From Syntrophomonadaceae bacterium (GTDB lineage Bacteria; Bacillota; Dethiobacteria; DTU022), in NCBI GenBank assembly GCA_003564055.1, contig PWSG01000161.1, positions 1-5,782 of the forward strand: a DNA stretch of 5,782 nucleotides, given 5' to 3'. The notes below the pieces were generated by a model. It was not told the origin of the DNA. It searched no databases and was given only the letters and a program-made list of their open reading frames with translations. Shown one piece after another: positions 1 to 5,171 of this stretch; position 1 is the stretch's first letter; each line of letters begins with the position of its first letter. The position numbers were made by a program, and so were the translations under genes.

Positions 1-39
1 AAAAGGCTTTACCGGTGCCTGCAGGAGGTTTCAGTATGA
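1..39 (+). CDS. Possible 3' end of an upstream gene (murC by context)
   Basis: The frame starting at base 1 is open and ends at a TGA at 37-39, which overlaps the murB ATG (36-38) in an ATGA arrangement typical of translationally coupled genes. Only 12 codons are visible, reading KRLYRCLQEVSV, far too few to identify a family. In dcw clusters murC commonly precedes murB, so murC is the contextual guess. The murB frame is also open back to base 1, so this fragment could be spurious. Confidence 0.35.
   Translation, partial: KRLYRCLQEVSV
23..28 (+). promoter_or_regulatory. Ribosome binding site of murB
   Basis: A perfect AGGAGG lies 7 bases before the ATG at 36. This fixes the murB start there rather than at the in-frame GTG at 15, which lies upstream of the site. 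Confidence 0.85.
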
Positions 40-935
40 ATATCGATCAGGAATTGGGACAAAAATTAAAAGCGGGCATTAAGAAAAATGAACCCATGTC
101 CGAACATACTTCCTGGCAGGTGGGCGGCCCTGCAGATTATTTTCTCAGCCCGGTTGATATTTATGAACTGATAGAAATTGTTCGTTTCAGCAGGAAGCAT
201 AATCTGCCTGTTTACATATTCGGAAACGGCACCAACCTTTTAGTTCTGGACGGAGGTATCAGGGGACTGGTCATTAATATCGGGCCCGCTTTCAGCTATG
301 TTAAAAACAAAGGCAAACAGCTTACAGCCGGAGCAGGCACACCGATGACTTTCCTGGCTCGCAAAGCAGCAGAACATGGTTTAATGGGCATCGAATTTGC
401 AGTTGGCATACCCGGAACACTGGGCGGGGCATTGATAATGAATGCGGGATCATTCGGCGGTTACATAGGTGAAAGAGTGCGGTCGGTTAAATTAGTCTCA
501 CCGGTTGCGGAAGTTATTAAGCTAGAGGAAAAAGAGCTTGCGTTTAGCTATCGTACCAGCAACCTGATTGGTAAAGGAATAATTGTAGAGGCAGAACTGG
601 ATTTAAAAGAGGGTAATTCCAATGAGGCATTAGAATTAATGGATCATTTTTTAAGCGAGCGCAAAAGCCGCCATCCCGATCTGCCCAGTGCCGGATCAGT
701 TTTCCGGAACATACCAGATCAACCGGCGGGAAAAATAATTGAAGAAATTGGTTGCAAGGGAATGCAAATCGGCGGAGCCGAGGTTTCCTGCAAGCATGCT
801 AACTTTATAGTCAATACCGGACATGCTACTGCAGCCGATATCCTTGCTCTGATCAATGCTGTCAGGCAGAAAGCCAGGGAAGAATATGGGTTAGAGCTTC
901 AACCTGAAGTGAAAATTGTCGGTGAGGAGAGTTAA
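36..935 (+). CDS. murB: UDP-N-acetylenolpyruvoylglucosamine reductase (MurB, type II)
   Basis: A cytoplasmic FAD enzyme that uses NADPH to reduce the enolpyruvyl group of UDP-GlcNAc-enolpyruvate to UDP-N-acetylmuramate, the second committed step of peptidoglycan precursor synthesis. From the ATG at 36 the protein has 299 residues, normal for the Bacillus-type (type II) enzyme. The N-terminal FAD-binding domain shows SWQVGGPADYF (26-36), GNGTNLLV (63-70) and GIPGTLGGALIMNAG (124-138). The substrate-binding half shows SYRTSN (171-176, with the conserved Arg173), PSAGSVFRN (217-225, with Ser221 as the expected proton donor) and PEVKIVG (290-296, with Glu291 as the second expected catalytic residue). 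Catalytic roles are assigned by family knowledge. Its stop is 3 bases before the ftsQ start, and the ftsQ ribosome binding site lies inside its 3' end, so the two are co-transcribed and probably coupled. No key residue appears to be missing. Confidence 0.97.
   Translation: MNIDQELGQKLKAGIKKNEPMSEHTSWQVGGPADYFLSPVDIYELIEIVRFSRKHNLPVYIFGNGTNLLVLDGGIRGLVINIGPAFSYVKNKGKQLTAGAGTPMTFLARKAAEHGLMGIEFAVGIPGTLGGALIMNAGSFGGYIGERVRSVKLVSPVAEVIKLEEKELAFSYRTSNLIGKGIIVEAELDLKEGNSNEALELMDHFLSERKSRHPDLPSAGSVFRNIPDQPAGKIIEEIGCKGMQIGGAEVSCKHANFIVNTGHATAADILALINAVRQKAREEYGLELQPEVKIVGEES
924..929 (+). promoter_or_regulatory. Ribosome binding site of ftsQ, inside murB
   Basis: GAGGAG lies within the last codons of murB, 9 bases before the GTG at 939. 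It supports GTG as the ftsQ start and links ftsQ translation to that of murB. Confidence 0.75.
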
Positions 936-938
936 CAG

Positions 939-1730
939 GTGAAACAAAAAAACGATCATATAAAACTTTTAAAAAAACGCAGTGAGCAGCCGCGTTGGAA
1001 AAAGGCGCTTCGTTTCCTCTTCAGGTTGACCTTGCTTGCGGCAATTTTCCTGCTTATTAGTCACGCAGAGACCTATTTCCGTATTAACGAGATTGAGGTG
1101 AAAGGTGCAGGTGAAATATCTGCGGAAGAAATAATTTTCGCTGGACAAGTATCGAAGGGAAAAAGCATAATTTTTCTCCGGGAAGAAAAAATTGCTGAAA
1201 GGATTAAGAATGAATTTCCGGTTGTAAAAAGCGTTGAGATAAATCGTATTCTGCCTGATAAAATATCGTTAGTAATCGATGAAAGAAGCCCGGTGGGTTT
1301 TATTATAACCGCTGATGGATTCTGGCTTATGGATTCCAATACCGTGCCTTTTGCTTACCAGTCAGAAAAGCCAGATGGCTACCCTTTAATTAAAGGAATT
1401 GAAGGTAAGCTGGTTATACCTGGATTTCCCCTTGATTGCCAGGTGAGAAGGAAAACACTCAGTAATTTCTTCAGCGCCTGGAGTGAAAAAAGAATATTTG
1501 AAATAGAAAAGCTCGATATTACTGAAAGCTATAATCTTGTTGTATATACGGCTGAAGAACTGGAAATCTGGCTGGGCGACAGCAGAAAAATGGAAAATAA
1601 ACTTGAACTTGTTGAATTGAGCATGCCTTATCTAGCTGAAAACTCAAAAGTCCGGCTGGATGTTCGTTCGGGTAACCGCCTGGTTCTCTCCAGCTCTGTT
1701 ATGACGGATCAAAAGGGGGTGGATCCGTAA
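939..1730 (+). CDS. ftsQ: Cell division protein FtsQ/DivIB
   Basis: A bitopic divisome protein that, with FtsL and DivIC/FtsB, regulates septal peptidoglycan synthesis by FtsW and the septal transpeptidase. The 263-residue protein starts at a GTG. It has a short basic cytoplasmic tail (1-24, rich in Lys and Arg), one membrane segment at about 25-42 (FLFRLTLLAAIFLLIS), then an extracytoplasmic POTRA domain at about 48-116. That domain opens with the usual FRINEIEVKG and holds the FPVVKSVEINRILPDKISLVI stretch (93-113), the part of the family that is easiest to recognise. The FtsQ/DivIB beta domain follows (about 118-250), starting near GFWLMDSNTVPF (127-138). Length and order fit the Firmicute DivIB family. 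Sequence after about residue 160 is weakly conserved, as usual. It lies between murB and ftsA as in many dcw clusters. The symbol divIB would be equally correct. Confidence 0.93.
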   Translation: MKQKNDHIKLLKKRSEQPRWKKALRFLFRLTLLAAIFLLISHAETYFRINEIEVKGAGEISAEEIIFAGQVSKGKSIIFLREEKIAERIKNEFPVVKSVEINRILPDKISLVIDERSPVGFIITADGFWLMDSNTVPFAYQSEKPDGYPLIKGIEGKLVIPGFPLDCQVRRKTLSNFFSAWSEKRIFEIEKLDITESYNLVVYTAEELEIWLGDSRKMENKLELVELSMPYLAENSKVRLDVRSGNRLVLSSSVMTDQKGVDP

Positions 1731-1737
1731 AAACAAA

Positions 1738-1764
1738 AAAGGAAATTGTTGATATGTGTTGAAT
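1738..1764 (+). promoter_or_regulatory. Candidate sigma-H-type promoter upstream of ftsA
   Basis: AAAGGAAAT at 1738-1746 and GTTGAAT at 1758-1764 are separated by 11 bases. From memory, the Bacillus subtilis sigma-H consensus is RnAGGAWWW, 11-12 bases, RnnGAAT, and every defined position matches. The B. subtilis ftsAZ operon is known to have a sigma-H promoter that raises FtsA and FtsZ at the start of sporulation, so the position is the expected one. This is a pattern match only; the presence of sigma-H in this organism is not shown by the window. Confidence 0.5.
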
Positions 1765-1777
1765 ATTTTAGTAGTAT
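1749..1777 (+). promoter_or_regulatory. Candidate sigma-A promoter upstream of ftsA
   Basis: TTGATA (1749-1754, 5 of 6 to consensus) and TAGTAT (1772-1777, 4 of 6) are 17 bases apart, within the 82-base gap between ftsQ and ftsA. It overlaps the sigma-H-like match, which would allow vegetative and alternative expression from nearly the same place. The -10 is weak. Confidence 0.35.
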
Positions 1778-1798
1778 TTGCACCATGCTGGGAAGGGT

Positions 1799-1805
1799 AA
1801 GGGGG
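1799..1805 (+). promoter_or_regulatory. Ribosome binding site of ftsA
   Basis: AAGGGGG lies 7 bases before the GTG at 1813. It is a purine-rich but non-canonical Shine-Dalgarno, weaker than the AGGAGG of ftsZ. Together with a GTG start this fits FtsA being made in smaller amounts than FtsZ. Confidence 0.6.
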
Positions 1806-1812
1806 AAACAAA

Positions 1813-3045
1813 GTGATTAAAAGAAACTACATTGTCGGCATTGATGTAGGCACAGCTGAGGTAAGGGTTGGGCTTGGCGAACCCCGTCCCGATGGAACTG
1901 TGAATATTATCGGTTTAGGTCTGAGCCCTTCCGATGGGGTGCGTAAAGGCGTAATTGTCGATTTGGATAAAACTGTTGAATCCATTGTCGCCGCAGTTGA
2001 GGAAGCTGAAAGAATGGCCGGTTTTAAAGTTGAATCGGCTTACCTCGGTTTAAAAGGTCTCAACATGGAGCTGATCAACAATCGGGGTGTGGTAGCCGTA
2101 ACTGCGGAAGATCGGGAGATTCGCGAAGACGACCTGGAAAGGGTAATGCAGGCAGCGAAAGTTGTTGCCCTGCCCATGGATCGCGAAATAGTTGACATCA
2201 TTCCCCGGGAATACATAGTTGACGGCTTCGATGGGATCAGGGATCCGGTTGGCATGCTTGGAGTCAGGCTTGAGGTTGATGCCCTGGTTGTAAGCAGCCT
2301 GATCACTTCCCTGCATAACCTTCTGCGCTGTGTAAATCGGGCCGGTATAACAATTAACGGCCTAATTTTACAGACAATGGCAAATTCAGAGGTTTTCCTT
2401 TCACCGGATGAGAGGGATCTGGGTGTATTCCTGGTTGACATCGGCAGCGGGACAACAGAGATAGCGCTTTATCAGCATGGCAAGCTGCAGAAAATTGCGA
2501 TGGCCCCAATCGGTGGAGATCATATCACCACTGACCTGGCTGCGGGTCTGAGGATAAATCATCTTAAAGCGGAAGAACTGAAGCAAGAGCATGGTACAGC
2601 TCTGCTGTCAATTGCTGATAGCGAACCGAAAATAGAAATCAAAACTGTAGGCAGCAATGAGCTCAGGCTGGTTTCTGAAAGAGAGCTCACATCATTTATA
2701 GAGCCGAGGGTACAGGAGATATTTCAGATAATAAGGGAAGAAATGATCAAAATGGGTTGGCCGTATTTGCCTCCGGCAGGAGTAGTATTGCATGGAGGTG
2801 TCTCTGCGATGAGAGGAATTGTAGAGGTTTCCCGCCAGTTTTTTGAAAGTGATCAAATCAGGCTGGCCGAGCTTGAAATGGTCGGTATTCAAAATCCGAC
2901 ATACTCGACTGTAGTCGGGCTGCTTTATTATGTTCAGCGCTATCAACCGAGAATGTTTATCCAGGAACGTGGTAAGCCGACTAAAAAACGCGGGCCGGGT
3001 ATCTGGCAGAGGATTAAAGATTGGATATACGACATTGTCGATTAA
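1813..3045 (+). CDS. ftsA: Cell division protein FtsA, actin-like FtsZ membrane anchor
   Basis: An actin/Hsp70-fold ATPase that binds the FtsZ C-terminal peptide, attaches the ring to the inner face of the membrane and recruits later divisome proteins. It has 410 residues from the GTG at 1813. The phosphate-1 motif is at 7-14 (IVGIDVGT). The FtsA-specific 1C/SHS2 region follows at about 80-170, including REYIVDGFDGIRDPVGMLG (132-150). Phosphate-2 is VDIGSGTTEI (208-217), and the adenosine motif is VVLHGGVSAMRG (324-335). After a short basic linker (PTKKRGPG), residues 397-410 (IWQRIKDWIYDIVD) form a probable amphipathic helix with Trp, Ile and Tyr on one face, the membrane-targeting sequence. 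All expected elements are present. ftsZ begins 32 bases after the stop, and the gap holds only its ribosome binding site, so the pair is co-transcribed. Confidence 0.97.
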   Translation: MIKRNYIVGIDVGTAEVRVGLGEPRPDGTVNIIGLGLSPSDGVRKGVIVDLDKTVESIVAAVEEAERMAGFKVESAYLGLKGLNMELINNRGVVAVTAEDREIREDDLERVMQAAKVVALPMDREIVDIIPREYIVDGFDGIRDPVGMLGVRLEVDALVVSSLITSLHNLLRCVNRAGITINGLILQTMANSEVFLSPDERDLGVFLVDIGSGTTEIALYQHGKLQKIAMAPIGGDHITTDLAAGLRINHLKAEELKQEHGTALLSIADSEPKIEIKTVGSNELRLVSERELTSFIEPRVQEIFQIIREEMIKMGWPYLPPAGVVLHGGVSAMRGIVEVSRQFFESDQIRLAELEMVGIQNPTYSTVVGLLYYVQRYQPRMFIQERGKPTKKRGPGIWQRIKDWIYDIVD

Positions 3046-3063
3046 AAAGAGCATACCAATAAC

Positions 3064-3069
3064 AGGAGG
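3064..3069 (+). promoter_or_regulatory. Ribosome binding site of ftsZ
   Basis: A perfect AGGAGG lies 8 bases before the ATG at 3078. An in-frame GTG at 3069 overlaps the last G of this site and therefore cannot be the start it serves. Confidence 0.9.
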
Positions 3070-3077
3070 TGCTTTTA

Positions 3078-4151
3078 ATGATTGAGTTTGATATTGAAAT
3101 GGAACAGTACGCTTCGATTAAAGTAGTTGGCATAGGCGGTGGAGGCAGTAATGCCGTAAATAGAATGATTGCCGCAGGATTACAGGGAGTCGATTTTTGT
3201 GCAGTCAATACTGACGCCCAGGCTCTTTACCTGGCCAATGCCGGAACCAAACTGCAGATCGGCGAACAATTAACCAAGGGGCTCGGTGCGGGCGCAAATC
3301 CGGAAATTGGCCGTAAAGCTGCAGAAGAAAGCCGTGATGAAATAGAACAAATGTTAAAAGGCGCCGATATGGTCTTTATTACGGCAGGAATGGGCGGCGG
3401 GACCGGAACAGGGGCTGCTCCGATTATTGCGGAAGTAGCTCAAAAGGTGGGCGCCCTTACTGTTGGCGTAGTTACCAAGCCTTTCTCTTTTGAGGGTAGA
3501 AAGCGCAAGCAGCAGGCGGAAGAAGGCGCTGTTTTTCTTAAAGACTCAGTTGATACTTTAATTACAATACCCAATGATCGTTTGCTGCAGGTAGTGGAGA
3601 AAAAAACCCCCATATTGGAAGCTTTCAGGGTCGCCGACGATGTTCTCAGGCAGGGTGTGCAGGGGATTTCCGACCTGATTGCTGTTCCCGGCCTGATCAA
3701 CCTTGATTTTGCCGATGTGCGAACGATTATGTCAGAAACAGGACCGGCTCTTATGGGTGTTGGACAGGGCAGCGGTGAAAACCGCACTGTAGAGGCCGCC
3801 AAAGCCGCGACCACCAGCCCTCTGCTGGAAACATCAATTGAAGGTGCCCTGGGTGTATTGATTAATGTTACCGGGGGCACTGACATCAGCCTCCATGAAG
3901 TGAATGAGGCTGCAGAAATAATAGCAGAAGTAGCCGATCCAGAGGCAAACATTATCTTTGGTGCAGTAATCGATGAAAACTGCCAGGATCAAGTCAGGGT
4001 TACTGTTATTGCCACAGGTTTTAAGGCCAGGGAAGAAGGTTCAAGGCCTAAGTTGGCTGCAGTAGGCGGCAGTGCATATTCACGTGGAGAAAATATAGAT
4101 GCGCCGGCCTGGTCCCGCTGGAATCAGGATGAAAAAATCGTAAATGAGTAA
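3078..4151 (+). CDS. ftsZ: Cell division protein FtsZ, tubulin-like GTPase
   Basis: A GTP-dependent polymer that forms the Z ring at midcell and organises septal wall synthesis. From the ATG at 3078 it has 357 residues. The N-terminal GTPase domain has [12 protein letters not shown] (19-30), NTDAQAL (44-50) and the tubulin signature GGGTGTG (106-112). The C-terminal domain has the T7 loop NLDFADV (208-214), whose Asp210 and Asp213 complete the GTPase site of the neighbouring subunit. The core ends near VTVIATGF (308-315). Only about 23 residues of linker follow (Bacillus subtilis has roughly 50-60), then [10 protein letters not shown] (339-348), a variant of the usual D-I-P-x-F-L-R peptide that binds FtsA, and an acidic end (DEKIVNE). 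The core is ordinary; the short linker and variant peptide are the odd parts. It is the last gene before a probable terminator. Confidence 0.98.
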   Translation: MIEFDIEMEQYASIKVVGIGGGGSNAVNRMIAAGLQGVDFCAVNTDAQALYLANAGTKLQIGEQLTKGLGAGANPEIGRKAAEESRDEIEQMLKGADMVFITAGMGGGTGTGAAPIIAEVAQKVGALTVGVVTKPFSFEGRKRKQQAEEGAVFLKDSVDTLITIPNDRLLQVVEKKTPILEAFRVADDVLRQGVQGISDLIAVPGLINLDFADVRTIMSETGPALMGVGQGSGENRTVEAAKAATTSPLLETSIEGALGVLINVTGGTDISLHEVNEAAEIIAEVADPEANIIFGAVIDENCQDQVRVTVIATGFKAREEGSRPKLAAVGGSAYSRGENIDAPAWSRWNQDEKIVNE

Positions 4152-4234
4152 GCTTGTGGACTAAAATAAGATCATTTTTATTTGACAGGCACTATTACTT
4201 CAAAAAAATGCAGCCAGTAAAAGTTTTTCCAGAT

Positions 4235-4270
4235 GCGGCACCCGAGATATTACGGGTGCCGCGCTTCTTA
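4235..4270 (+). terminator. Probable intrinsic terminator after ftsZ
   Basis: GCGGCACCCG (4235-4244) and CGGGTGCCGC (4253-4262) pair perfectly over 10 bp around an 8-base loop, with a possible extra T-G pair at the base. The sequence that follows, GCTTCTT, is only a short, interrupted T tract, so release may be inefficient. It lies 84 bases after the ftsZ stop. No good T tract follows on the other strand, and no gene there needs one. Confidence 0.72.
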
Positions 4271-4323
4271 AAAAAAAATAGTAACTCAGCCTATTGTCTT
4301 TGTTGAATAATAAGTGGCGCCAT

Positions 4324-4407
4324 GGGGACGGTTCGAACGTTTTAAGCAATCTGGCTTCTGACCTCTGTTTTCTTAACTTTAATAACGGAGACGATGGAAC
4401 CGTCCCC
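4324..4407. repeat. 84-bp inverted-repeat element bounded by GGGGACGGTTC (REP/MITE-like)
   Basis: GGGGACGGTTC at 4324-4334 is repeated as its exact reverse complement at 4397-4407. The next 8 bases inward also match at 5 positions, so the element can fold into a long imperfect hairpin. The 62-base interior codes for nothing I can recognise, and its middle (4351-4367) carries a reverse-strand relative of the 7-bp repeat found at the end of nrdR. From memory, GGGGACGGTTC termini recur as dispersed palindromes in Peptococcaceae-like Firmicutes, some near REP-associated (Y1/RAYT) transposases. No transposase is present here, so any mobilisation would be in trans. The family assignment is inference; the inverted repeat itself is visible. 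Confidence 0.7.
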
Positions 4408-4467
4408 TGCGGCTTAGCGGGCTATGCCTGGGTTACAATAATTATTTCTTAAATCGCAAATAAAGGG

Positions 4468-4496
4468 TTTACACACAATATATTGTGTTCTATAAT
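4468..4496 (+). promoter_or_regulatory. Sigma-A promoter of nrdR (nrdR-nrdD)
   Basis: TTTACA (4468-4473, 5 of 6) and a perfect TATAAT (4491-4496) are 17 bases apart, the ideal spacing. The transcription start is predicted near 4503, giving a leader of about 30 bases before the nrdR ATG. The spacer is filled by an NrdR box, and a second box covers the predicted start, so bound NrdR should block RNA polymerase. Confidence 0.9.
4473..4488 (+). promoter_or_regulatory. NrdR box 1 (operator)
   Basis: ACACAATATATTGTGT is a perfect 16-bp palindrome and matches the known NrdR-box pattern (ACAC-A/T-A-TATAT-A/T-GTGT type). It fills the space between -35 and -10, overlapping the last base of the -35. 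NrdR loaded with dATP is expected to bind here and repress transcription. Confidence 0.93.
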
Positions 4497-4503
4497 AGAA
4501 AAA

Positions 4504-4519
4504 ATGCAATATATTGATT
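4504..4519 (+). promoter_or_regulatory. NrdR box 2 (operator)
   Basis: The centre CAATATATTG (4507-4516) is identical to that of box 1 and lies exactly 31 bp downstream, three helical turns, the usual spacing of paired NrdR boxes. The outer bases are degenerate, so this half-site is weaker. It covers the predicted transcription start and abuts the ribosome binding site. Confidence 0.88.
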
Positions 4520-4525
4520 GGAGAG
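4520..4525 (+). promoter_or_regulatory. Ribosome binding site of nrdR
   Basis: GGAGAG lies about 9-11 bases before the ATG at 4535. It rules out the in-frame TTG at 4514, which is upstream of the site and inside NrdR box 2. Confidence 0.75.
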
Positions 4526-4534
4526 CTTTTAAAA

Positions 4535-5050
4535 ATGAAATGCCCCTACTGTGGAGAAATAGATACCAGGGTACTTGATTCCCGTTCAACTCAGGATTTA
4601 TCAGCAATCAGGCGCAGGCGCCAGTGCGTAAGTTGCGCTAACCGCTTTACTACCATGGAAAAAATAGAGGAAGAACCTATTGTTGTTGTGAAACGCGACG
4701 GCCGCCGTGAACTTTTCGATCCCAATAAAATTTTAAAAGGTCTTGTTCTGGCCGGTCAGAAAAGAAACATCCCCCTGTCCTGCTGGGAAGAAGTTGTGCA
4801 GAACCTGGAACAGGAGCTGCGCAGCAGGTATCCAAAAGAGGTAACGGCTGATAAAATTGGTGATATTGTATTAAAAAAACTGCGCATTATTGACGAGGTA
4901 GCTTATGTTCGTTTTGCCTCTGTCTTTCGCCAGTTTCCAGATGTTGAAACATTTAAAACCGAGCTGGAAGAAATGTTAGCAGATAAAAAAATCAGGAGTC
5001 AGGATGCAGGAGCCAGGAGCGAGGAGTCAGAAGCCGAAAGGCAGGGCTAA
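4535..5050 (+). CDS. nrdR: Transcriptional repressor NrdR
   Basis: A zinc-ribbon/ATP-cone repressor that senses the dATP/ATP ratio and shuts off ribonucleotide reductase genes by binding paired NrdR boxes. From the ATG at 4535 it has 171 residues. The zinc ribbon uses Cys3, Cys6, Cys31 and Cys34, with DSR (15-17) and the basic IRRRRQC (25-31) characteristic of DNA binding. RFTTMEK (37-43) leads into the ATP-cone (about 49-139) with VKRDGRRELFDPNKI (52-66) and VTADKIGDIVLKKLR (103-117). The conserved family sequence ends near FRQFPDVETF (131-140), and most NrdR proteins stop at about 150-160. Residues 153-167 are instead encoded by a 7-bp tandem repeat and form a hydrophilic Arg/Ser/Glu tail. 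Two NrdR boxes in its own promoter indicate autorepression. nrdD follows after 121 bases with no terminator that I can see. Confidence 0.97.
   Translation: MKCPYCGEIDTRVLDSRSTQDLSAIRRRRQCVSCANRFTTMEKIEEEPIVVVKRDGRRELFDPNKILKGLVLAGQKRNIPLSCWEEVVQNLEQELRSRYPKEVTADKIGDIVLKKLRIIDEVAYVRFASVFRQFPDVETFKTELEEMLADKKIRSQDAGARSEESEAERQG
4993..5034 (+). repeat. Six-unit 7-bp tandem repeat in the 3' end of nrdR
   Basis: Units read CAGGAGT, CAGGATG, CAGGAGC, CAGGAGC, GAGGAGT and CAGAAGC. The consensus is CAGGAG plus a pyrimidine. Because 7 is not a multiple of 3, the frame rotates and the peptide repeats only every three units (RSQDAGA then RSEESEA). The repeat lies past the conserved NrdR fold and sets the protein's C-terminus. 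Similar heptamer arrays are, from memory, dispersed in Pelotomaculum/Desulfotomaculum-type genomes. Confidence 0.85.
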
Positions 5051-5171
5051 AGCATAGTAGACTATTAAATCAATTTAAAAATACGAAAATGATAAAAAAA
5101 GATTTAGCTGCGAATTTAAGCTTAAAATTTGAAGGATGTAATCTAATTTCTAATCCAGGGGGGTTTTACTG
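5051..5171. other. AT-rich spacer between nrdR and nrdD
   Basis: The 121-base, strongly AT-rich gap contains a 12-bp perfect palindrome TTTAAGCTTAAA (5115-5126). I find no further NrdR box, no terminator and no convincing -35/-10 pair, which favours readthrough from the nrdR promoter into nrdD. Confidence 0.6.
5157..5163 (+). promoter_or_regulatory. Ribosome binding site of nrdD
   Basis: AGGGGGG lies 8 bases before the ATG at 5172 and supports that start. Confidence 0.75.

Larger units (their letters stand above)
4152..4467. other. Non-coding gap between ftsZ and nrdR
   Basis: About 316 bases without a credible coding region. The contents in order are an AT-rich stretch after ftsZ, the terminator hairpin (4235-4270) with a run of nine A, the GGGGACGGTTC inverted-repeat element (4324-4407), and an AT-rich lead-in to the nrdR promoter. 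I see no tRNA, riboswitch or small RNA signature. Confidence 0.7.

Noticed and set aside
1756..1800. 14-codon frame (GTG to TAA) in the ftsQ-ftsA gap, possible leader peptide
   Set aside because: There is no ribosome binding site at the right distance and no attenuator hairpin after it, and it overlaps the predicted promoter region.
2040..2441. 133-codon open frame on the minus strand opposite ftsA
   Set aside because: Fully inside ftsA, with low-complexity Ser/Arg composition typical of a shadow frame.
3440..3952. 170-codon open frame on the minus strand opposite ftsZ
   Set aside because: It is fully inside ftsZ and Ser/Thr/Arg-rich as expected for an antisense shadow, with no ribosome binding site or known motif.
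4182..4187. Perfect TTGACA after ftsZ, possible promoter
   Set aside because: No -10-like hexamer lies 16-18 bases downstream, and transcription would run straight into the terminator hairpin.
4324..4407. tRNA gene, suggested by GGTTCGAAC
   Set aside because: No acceptor stem, D-arm or anticodon arm can be drawn around it; the region is explained by the inverted repeat.
4514..4534. Upstream TTG start giving nrdR seven more residues
   Set aside because: It lies inside NrdR box 2 and before the ribosome binding site, and NrdR proteins begin at M-x-C-P-x-C as the ATG at 4535 does.
4993..5034. CRISPR array
   Set aside because: Units are 7 bp with no spacers; this is a simple tandem repeat.
5115..5126. 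TTTAAGCTTAAA palindrome as an operator or terminator before nrdD
   Set aside because: It is AT-only apart from one GC step, has no T tract and does not resemble an NrdR box, so chance in an AT-rich spacer is likely.
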